A DNA stretch of 64,000 bases from Diadema setosum (taxonomy: Eukaryota; Echinodermata; Echinoidea; Diadematoida; Diadematidae). A program made the translations under genes and the position numbers. The notes beneath the pieces were generated by a model. The model saw nothing but the letters and a program-made list of their open reading frames with translations. It ran no database searches and was not told the DNA's origin. Shown here piece after piece: positions 57,769-64,000 of this stretch. Each line of letters opens with the position of its first letter. The first letter of the stretch is position 1. Location: contig CM067075.1 of NCBI GenBank assembly GCA_033980235.1, positions 35,164,385 to 35,228,384 on the forward strand. Reading direction: 5' to 3'.

Positions 57769-58825
57769 TCATGTCTACTTTTGGGGCCGTACCTTCCCCA
57801 GCACCCATCAAACCTTGAGCTGATACTGGCCTAGACAACATGGGACAATCTCTTTTCATGTGATTTGGGTTTCCACACATATAGCAACCCCTGCCCTGAA
57901 AAGTCCTATTTCCCATAGCCTTTCCCGCCTTTGACTGAGCATCAGCCGGTTTCTGATACGTACTATTCCTTTTGACCTGACTTTGTTGGGGCGGTTCGCT
58001 ATCCGGCTTTGAATCAGATCGGTTTCTTTCCGATCTCTGTACACTCGAAAATGCATGAGGACCGTGAGCTTCTACATAGATTTCTGCGCAGTCAACTACC
58101 TCCTTGAAATCTTTACACTTTCGTTCCTTGACAAACCTAACTACTTCTCTGGGACAATCTATCAGAAATTGCTCTTGCAAAATCAAATCTTCTAGATCCT
58201 TTCTAGTATCCCCGATCTCAGCTTCTTCCACCCAATGATCAAAATACCCCTTCATACGAGTAGCAAACTGTTTTGGGCGCTCAAACTTCATTGGCTTAGC
58301 TGATCTGAAACTCCGCCTATACCCCTCTTCAGTGAGATGATAATATGACATCAACTCATGCTTCACTGTAGCATAATTCTGGCGATCATCAGCACTCATC
58401 CGATTCACAACATCTAACGCTTTCCCTGTTAGATTGGAAATCAAATACAACACCCACATGTCTACCGGGATATTCTGACTTTTCATCAACATTTCGAACT
58501 TTGTGACATAAGCATCAAACTTATCATGTGCGTCATCAAATCGACCTACTTTCAACTTTAAGCCAGCTAACTGGGGCCTACCAACATTCGCTGTTTCTTC
58601 CCTTACACGCAACTGTGCTAATTTTATTTCGTGTTCGCGCGCCTTTTCTAGAGCATCGCGTTCACGCTCAGCTTCACGTGCTTCACGATCAGCTTCACGT
58701 GCAGCTTTAAGCTCTGCTTCAATTGCCTGGCATCGCTCTGAAACAAAGCTACTCAATTCACCACCACTAAGGCCCATTTCTCTGCCTAATGAAGAGAACT
58801 CTCTGATTTGCTCAACACTAGCCAT
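57650..58825 (-). CDS. gag: Gag polyprotein with SCAN-like capsid and CCHC zinc knuckle
   Basis: 391 codons, intact. Residues 30-80 form a charged alpha-helical stretch (AREADREAREAERERDALEK). Residues 90-270 are capsid-like, with FRSAKPMKFERPKQFATRM and LEDLILQEQFLIDCPREVV, resembling the SCAN domain fold, which is known to derive from Gmr1-like Gag. C314-C327 is a CX2CX4HX4C nucleocapsid knuckle. The protein would form particles and package RNA. Its preservation in an element with dead pol suggests selection for cis-packaging or simply youth. Confidence 0.85.
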   Translation of the reverse strand: MASVEQIREFSSLGREMGLSGGELSSFVSERCQAIEAELKAAREADREAREAERERDALEKAREHEIKLAQLRVREETANVGRPQLAGLKLKVGRFDDAHDKFDAYVTKFEMLMKSQNIPVDMWVLYLISNLTGKALDVVNRMSADDRQNYATVKHELMSYYHLTEEGYRRSFRSAKPMKFERPKQFATRMKGYFDHWVEEAEIGDTRKDLEDLILQEQFLIDCPREVVRFVKERKCKDFKEVVDCAEIYVEAHGPHAFSSVQRSERNRSDSKPDSEPPQQSQVKRNSTYQKPADAQSKAGKAMGNRTFQGRGCYMCGNPNHMKRDCPMLSRPVSAQGLMGAGEGTAPKVDMNVANEVSRGEPEPGVVGSTAGCFLLERVVNDFECENESG

Positions 58826-59767
58826 ACTGGCTATGTGAATTCCAGACTAAGCACACTAAGCAAACGTGTAACCGTACAAACCCAACAGCTGACTAACCCC
58901 TGGCTATCAAATTCTTACAAAAGTACTATCTTGTAGCCGGCGTACTTAACAACAATTCGTATCTCCGAGCGAGCATACAATTGCAAACGACAAACAGCTG
59001 AAATTCACTCAACGAGTATTCCACATACCAAACCGCTAGTACCTTGTCAAAAAGCGTACTGGAATGCAGGCAATGTGAAATGACACGAGTTCACTTTACA
59101 AACATTCCACATACCAAGCATGCCCTGTCAATAAGCATACTAGAGCTGTATCTCCCAATGAGCATACAATTGGCTTGGGACTGCACAACTACAAACCCAA
59201 CACTACAATCCATCAAACATGCCTATACCAGGCGACATCAAGGGCGTAACCTTGCAATAAAGCAATACTCCGCACAGACTGATTCATGCACGCAAACCCC
59301 GAGTCTATCAAACTGCCTCTAATCGGCAACACCAAGGGCGTAACCTTGAAAAAGGAGTAACACTCCACATAGACTCATGCACACACACCCGAATCTGTCA
59401 ATCACGCATATAACATGCAACACCAAGGGCGTAACCTTGAAATAAGGAGCAACACTCCACACAGATTCAATACCCGAATCCACATCACACATGTGCCTCT
59501 AGTAGGCAACACCAAGGGTATAACCTTGGGGAGAAAAACTTCAATCAGACTGTCGTGTAAGGCGACATACTCGTACGATTCACACTGGGGTAATGTTTCC
59601 GATCAAACATACGAAACAGTTATCGTATCGACAATAATAACATGTAATATATGACGGTAACGTGTATGATCGAGCAATGAAATTTCAATCAAACACAAAC
59701 ATCGCATTTAAGCCTAAAGCATGTTTTAAAGAGTATCTGAATAACTTTTTCTAATCAGGTAGCAGTG
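58826..59767 (-). other. retrotransposon 5' leader with tandem repeats
   Basis: The untranslated leader between the primer site and gag carries four ~91-bp imperfect tandem units (about 59230-59540). Each has CAAGG-6nt-CCTTG (59239-59254, 59333-59348, 59424-59439, 59513-59528). Older repeats of 'attccacataccaa' (59018, 59103) and 'gagcatacaattg' (58971, 59159) lie closer to gag. A packaging role is inference. Confidence 0.65.
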
Positions 59768-59784
59768 TCTCGGTGGGACCTCCA
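59768..59784 (-). other. primer binding site, tRNA-Gln type
   Basis: TGGAGGTCCCACCGAGA on the minus strand, three bases inside the 5' LTR. Its complement TCTCGGTGGGACCTCCA equals the 3' end (with CCA) of animal tRNA-Gln(UUG) as I remember it, 17 of 17. Confidence 0.75.
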
Positions 59785-59787
59785 AAT

Positions 59788-61041
59788 TGTCACGTGAGTG
59801 ACTTTTTTTTTTTTTCTCTCTGCTACTCTGACACCGAAAGAACGGAAATTCAAACTGTTTGCATGCAGTTATGTCCGAGTTTAATCTTTCAATTTCTTTG
59901 TAGCTTTCTCGTTCACAGCATATAACAATACATTGGGCATAAAAGATAGTCGGAAACAAATTACAAATACATAACTGGGTTATCTTGGGTGACTTGAACC
60001 GGTGATCCCCTCAGCTCGGCTCAGTCGTCATCGATGCCCGATGCCCTCGTCGTTGACCTCGGCACAGTCGCCTGGCTTGTCTCTTGGAAGCATCCCTTGA
60101 CTTGGCCACTCAGCTAGACGCTACCCTATCGGCGGTCCTCTCAGCTCCTCGGCCTTCTCTAGTCCCTGCTACCACGCAGACTCCTGCCTTGACCCGCGCT
60201 GCCCGAGCTTAAGCGACGGCGAGCATCAAATGGAGATCGAGCTCCGTACCCAAAATTCGGCTAATAACTGTTAAAGTTCAGTTTATATCGGCAGCTGGAG
60301 CTCGCATCTCACCGACGTGGAAAACCCCCAGAAAAACGACTGCTGCCTATGCGGAGATCTATGCTGGATGTCTGATTAAAGTGTCTCTCCTCGATCCCCT
60401 ACATTCATCAGCTTTTTATTACCTCTCCTAGCCATAGAGATCAACACTAAAGTCCCTTACACTCACATACACTTGTCTTTTCATGCCTTTCCTACACTAA
60501 AGAAATCATCCAATCATCATGCTTAAATATTGTCCTATTGAAACTGTACACAATATGTCTAGCCATCGTCTAGACTGCTGTTACATAACATCTTTACTCA
60601 TGAACTTGTGAATAAATTACAACCAACCCCTTAGTGACACTGACATAGCTGAGCCTCGACTGAGCTAGAGAACATTCCTAGCCACCACCTGGATGGGAGC
60701 TATTGCATAACACCTCTATTCACTCAATCTATAGTCTGAACTAATACATAATACCGCAAACCGGGCATGCTGTTGCCATGCTATTTCTTTAACTTTTTGC
60801 TTTGTCTCATTTCATGTGACTGCCCTGTCTGAATCTGACTGATTTAGACATGCTGTTGCTATGCCAGTTTATTCCTTTACTTTTACTTTGTCTCATTTAA
60901 TGTGAATTTCCAGACAGTCACTTTCTCGTAGCTTGACCTAGTGGCTTTCTAGGACAGCTTTAAAACTCTAAATCTTTGCAAACTCAAACAAATTCGATTT
61001 TACATCACTGGCAAAATCAAAGATAAATTTCTCTCCTGACA
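59788..61041 (-). repeat. 5' LTR
   Basis: The 1254-bp partner of the LTR at 54202-55452, with the same TG...CA ends. It would hold the element's promoter. A TATA box was not assigned. Confidence 0.9.
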
Positions 61042-61046
61042 CTGGG

Positions 61047-61978
61047 GAAAAAATAGCGTTCGGTTCCGATGCTTCTGGGCAGGAGTGAGCCAGCCAGCCA
61101 GCAAGCCAGGCAATCAGCGATCTTGTCCCCACACCTCCGTCCTATTCAGGAAAGTGCAACTGCTGGGGATGGGAGTCCGAGTCAAGGTCAGAGTGCGAAG
61201 ACTGTCACAGCTGATTGCTTCCGCGTACTCTCGGTCTTCCCGTCGTGTAGCGAAAACTGCTGGTGACGTCGTCATAACGCATAGTTATCGAAAAGTGTTA
61301 ATATTAACTTCGATGTCTGTCAGCTTGGCGAGGCCAATATAACAAGTAAAATATTTAAACCGTGATATTTTAGATATATAGCCTTGTATTCATCATGCAT
61401 CATCATTAGCAGACAATATGAATGCCGTTTTGAGGTAAAGAGTGAAATGATGAAGACGACTATGAACTAAAGATTTTGTATATCAATCCGCTCAGCAGAT
61501 CTATGAGAACGCACGATGATGACTCAAGTACAGAGTAGGATCTCGCCTTAACGTAGTCTCGGTATAGTAATGATAAATACTGGAAATCCCACATCTATTC
61601 TCATTTGCCGAAAAAAAAGTAGTATGTTGTAAATGAAAGCCCTTAAACATATTACAGTGTATCATGAGATTCTAGAGGGGCGTTAAAATCAACATTGCAC
61701 AAAACCGTATACTACATTGGTTGGCTTTCAAGTGAGGAAGGAAATTTAGGAAGACATGAACTAAAGACCACCGCACACTACGATTTTCGGTCCCACGACT
61801 AAGCGACTTTGGATCTGAAATAAATTAACGTGCTTATTCTGAGGCTATTGTCATTTACGTCGGATCCAAAGTCTGTCAGTCATGCGACCAAAAGTAGTAT
61901 GGTACGCGGCGGCCTTAAAGGAAACCAAAACCCAAAGAGCAAGCGCGCCGGAACACATCTGTTTTGTTTTACTTTTTG

Positions 61979-62009
<31 letters not shown>

Positions 62010-62059
62010 GTTTTTGTTTTTGTTTTTGTTTTTTTTTTGGGGGGGCAAAATCTCGAGGG
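61047..62059. other. non-coding flank
   Basis: 61042 onward continues the pre-insertion sequence upstream of the lectin gene. It contains (GTTTT)n at about 61975-62030. No exon recognised. Confidence 0.4.
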
Positions 62060-63010
62060 GGGCACATTGTGTGACGTTGTGAGATCCTCGGCGAGGGAGC
62101 GAAGCGACCGAGCGGGGGGTAGGGGTAGGGACTTTTTGTAAAAACAGAGTACAAAAGTCGCGTTTATAGAGCATTTAAAAGCAGATTTCTAGGAAATTAA
62201 ACATAGTGGAAAAATTAGTGCGAAGGACTATGGTTATAATATACGGGAGTACATTTATGTGACGGTGTGAGATCCTCGATGAGGGAGCGAAGCAACCGAG
62301 TGGGGAGGGTGTGGGAGGGGGATACCCCCTCCCACGGTAGGGACTTTTTGTAAAAACAGAGTACAAAAGTCGCGTTTATAGAGCATTAAAAAGCAAGTTT
62401 CTAAGAAATTAAACATAGTGAAAAAAAATGCGACCGAGCGGGGGGAGGGTGTGGGAGGGGGGATACCCCCCTCCCACGGTAGGGTCTTTCTGTATAAACA
62501 GAGTACAAACGTCGCGTGTATAGAGCATTTTAAAGCAAATTTCTAGGGAATTAAACACGACGAAAAAAGTTTAGTTTGAAGGACTATGATAATAACATAC
62601 GGGGGAACATTATGTGACGGTGTGAGATCCTCGGCGAGGGACCGAAGCGACCGAGCAGGGGGAGGGTGTGGGAGGGAGATACCCCCCTCCCATGGTAGGG
62701 CTTTTTGTAAGAACAGAGTACAAAAGTCGCGTTTATAGAGCATTTAAAAGCAAATTTCTAGGGAATTAAACCTGACGAAAGAAAAAAAAAACTTAGTTTG
62801 AAGGACTACGATTATAACATACTTAGGCACATTATGTGATGGTGTGAGATCCTCGACGAGGGAGCATTGCGACCGAGAGGATGAGGTATGCGATTGGGTA
62901 TCACGGTAGGAACTTTTTGTAAAAACAGAGTATAAAAGTCGCGTTTACAGAACATTTTATATCCAATTTCTAGGGATTAAACATAGTAAAAAAAAAAATC
63001 ACTGGGAAGG
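62060..63010. repeat. tandem repeat, five ~180-210-bp units
   Basis: Units share 'gtgagatcctcggcgaggg', 'gcgaagcgaccgagcggggg', 'ctttttgtaaaaacagagta' and 'cgcgtttatagagcattt' (starts near 62070, 62260, 62430 truncated, 62615, 62840). Divergence rises toward the right. Minus-strand frames beginning MLYKRDFCTLF or MYSVFTKSPY are repeated reads of the same unit, not genes. Confidence 0.75.
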
Positions 63011-63420
63011 AGTATGATCATAACTTATGAAAACTGTTCATTTTACTATAAGTACCGACAGAGGGAGCGACCCACTTTCACTTTGCCATTCGTCTGAAAT
63101 GTATTCATTAAAAGCTTAAACGTGATCGCACTGTTCGAGCAATAGAAATTATTCTTATAGTGCTAAAAAGCATAGAAGAAAGGGAAAATGTACGTTTTAC
63201 GAAAGGTATGTTTCAGGGGGCATGCTCGAGGACGCGAGGCTACCATCTATACACTAAATTTACTCCTAAGTACATATTGGTGTATAAATAATATATATTA
63301 ATAGCGTGTTAGGATTTTCGCCCCGTCAGGGGCGAAAATCAGTTATGAAATTGACAACTTTTAGGCAAGAAAAGTGCCTTTATTGTTCATTTTGGTCTTT
63401 AAATAATTGATTAATTATTT
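63011..63420. other. non-coding stretch
   Basis: Contains a small palindrome 'tttcgccccgtcaggggcgaaa' region at 63316-63337. Nothing else recognised. Confidence 0.4.
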
Positions 63421-63426
63421 GTTACA

Positions 63427-63545
63427 GGGGGCACGGGGGGGGGGGGGGGGGGCAAAACCTCGTTTTGCCCCCCCCCCCAAAAAAAAAAATATATATATAT
63501 ATATATATATTTTTTTTTTTGGGGGGGGGGGGGGGGGGTAAGTGC
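63427..63545. repeat. poly-G/poly-C/poly-A/(AT)n composite
   Basis: G-run, C-run, A-run, (AT)n, T-run and G-run in succession form a low-complexity near-palindrome. Run lengths here are unlikely to be assembled exactly. Confidence 0.7.
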
Positions 63546-63599
63546 CCCCCTGCCCCCTCTCCCCGCTTCCGGCGCCCCTGCCAAAGAGAAATGTGGAAT

Positions 63600-63870
63600 G
63601 AGTGAAAACACCAACATTTTAGTAGAACACAACAATGAAAGTTTTAGGAAAATGAGACAATCGATGCAAAAGTTATGAATTTCTAAAATTTTGGTGTTGG
63701 AACCGCTGGATGAGGAGACTACTAGAGATTATGGCGTCATGTGTGTACAACAATATACAGAAAATAATAAAGGGAATTCCACACAAATTCACTTTTCCTG
63801 CATAATGAAAGAGCACTTGACTGCTTGACTAACCTCTTTCAGAAAGCAGGGGGGATTGCTACCTCATGTT
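63600..63870. mobile_element. one-armed relative of the 44700-45258 element
   Basis: Shares 'ttttagtagaacacaacaat', 'gacaatcgatgcaaaagtta' and 'ggtgttggaaccgctggatg' with the left arm at 44700. The inverted second arm is absent before the window ends. Confidence 0.55.
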
Positions 63871-64000
63871 TACCTTTTGCAGTGATTTAAAAAATGTTCA
63901 AGATATCACATATTTTGATGCATATGTGTATAGGTCTGTTGTATCACAAAACATCCTACCATATGATTTTTTTTTTTCTAATATGAAATTCCACGTAATA

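Larger units (their letters stand above)
54202..61041 (-). mobile_element. Gmr1-like Ty3/gypsy LTR retrotransposon, recent, pol-defective
   Basis: Two LTRs (1251 and 1254 bp) flank 4335 bp. CTGGG stands directly outside both ends (54197-54201, 61042-61046), a perfect 5-bp target duplication. The element reads on the minus strand: 5' LTR 61041-59788, primer site, leader with tandem hairpins, gag, pol remnant, polypurine tract, 3' LTR. Gag is intact and contains a SCAN-like capsid segment. Pol has protease, integrase zinc finger, then the start of RT. That integrase-before-RT order is the hallmark of Gmr1-like elements, but the integrase core and most of RT/RNase H are absent. The near-identical LTRs say it moved recently, so its enzymes came from another element. 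No env frame is seen. Confidence 0.9.

Noticed and set aside
56491..57823. Plus-strand frames opposite gag-pol
   Set aside because: Antisense shadows of the minus-strand retrotransposon genes.
54202..61041. Infectious retrovirus (errantivirus) interpretation
   Set aside because: No envelope frame between pol and the 3' LTR, and RT and integrase are incomplete.
61830..62743. Frames beginning MLYKRDFCTLF or MYSVFTKSPY
   Set aside because: The same peptide start recurs in each unit of the tandem repeat; not independent genes.

Overview
The window is nuclear DNA of a marine animal, most likely a deuterostome and probably an echinoderm. The reasons are spliced genes with GT-AG introns, a few exons in a sea of transposon remnants, an LTR element of the Gmr1 type (Ty3/gypsy with integrase before reverse transcriptase, described from deuterostomes), DIRS- and L1-like relics, and many foldback elements. 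The species call is inference; no sequence search was possible.

Layout. 0-8.7 kb: a possible terminal exon, a TGTCCCCGCCG-bounded repeat, a decayed DIRS-like retroelement (minus), perfect palindromes beside a tRNA-Thr-like gene, and the first copy of an AT-minisatellite element. 8.7-16.4 kb: damaged exons colinear with the C-terminal half of a secretory-pathway Ca2+/Mn2+ ATPase (SPCA, ATP2C family). Introns are kept, but there are frameshifts, two in-frame stops and missing exons, so it is probably a pseudogene; its introns carry a TTAA-flanked MITE and two 'cctccgc' elements. 16.4-24 kb: mostly non-coding, with two MITEs and an inverted second copy of the AT-minisatellite element. 24.0-24.8 kb: a terminal exon encoding TM3-TM7 of a rhodopsin-class GPCR. 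26-38 kb: L1-like and other LINE relics, two tRNA-derived SINEs, hairpins and minisatellites. 37.6-47.7 kb: nested foldback and TIR elements.

48.5-53.9 kb (minus strand) holds the best intact gene: four exons, all introns phase 1, encoding a 244-residue secreted protein with a signal peptide, a C-type lectin domain (EPN motif) and a C-terminal six-cysteine PAN/apple-like domain. Immediately upstream, 54.2-61.0 kb is a complete LTR retrotransposon on the same strand. It has a perfect 5-bp target duplication, near-identical 1.25-kb LTRs, a primer site matching tRNA-Gln and a polypurine tract. It encodes intact Gag, but its pol lacks the integrase core and most of reverse transcriptase. It therefore looks like a very recent insertion of a non-autonomous element, and its 3' LTR sits about 300 bp upstream of the lectin start codon. 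61-64 kb is again repeats.

Protein-coding density is low. Most open frames in the window are chance products of minisatellites, (GTCC)n runs and hairpins.
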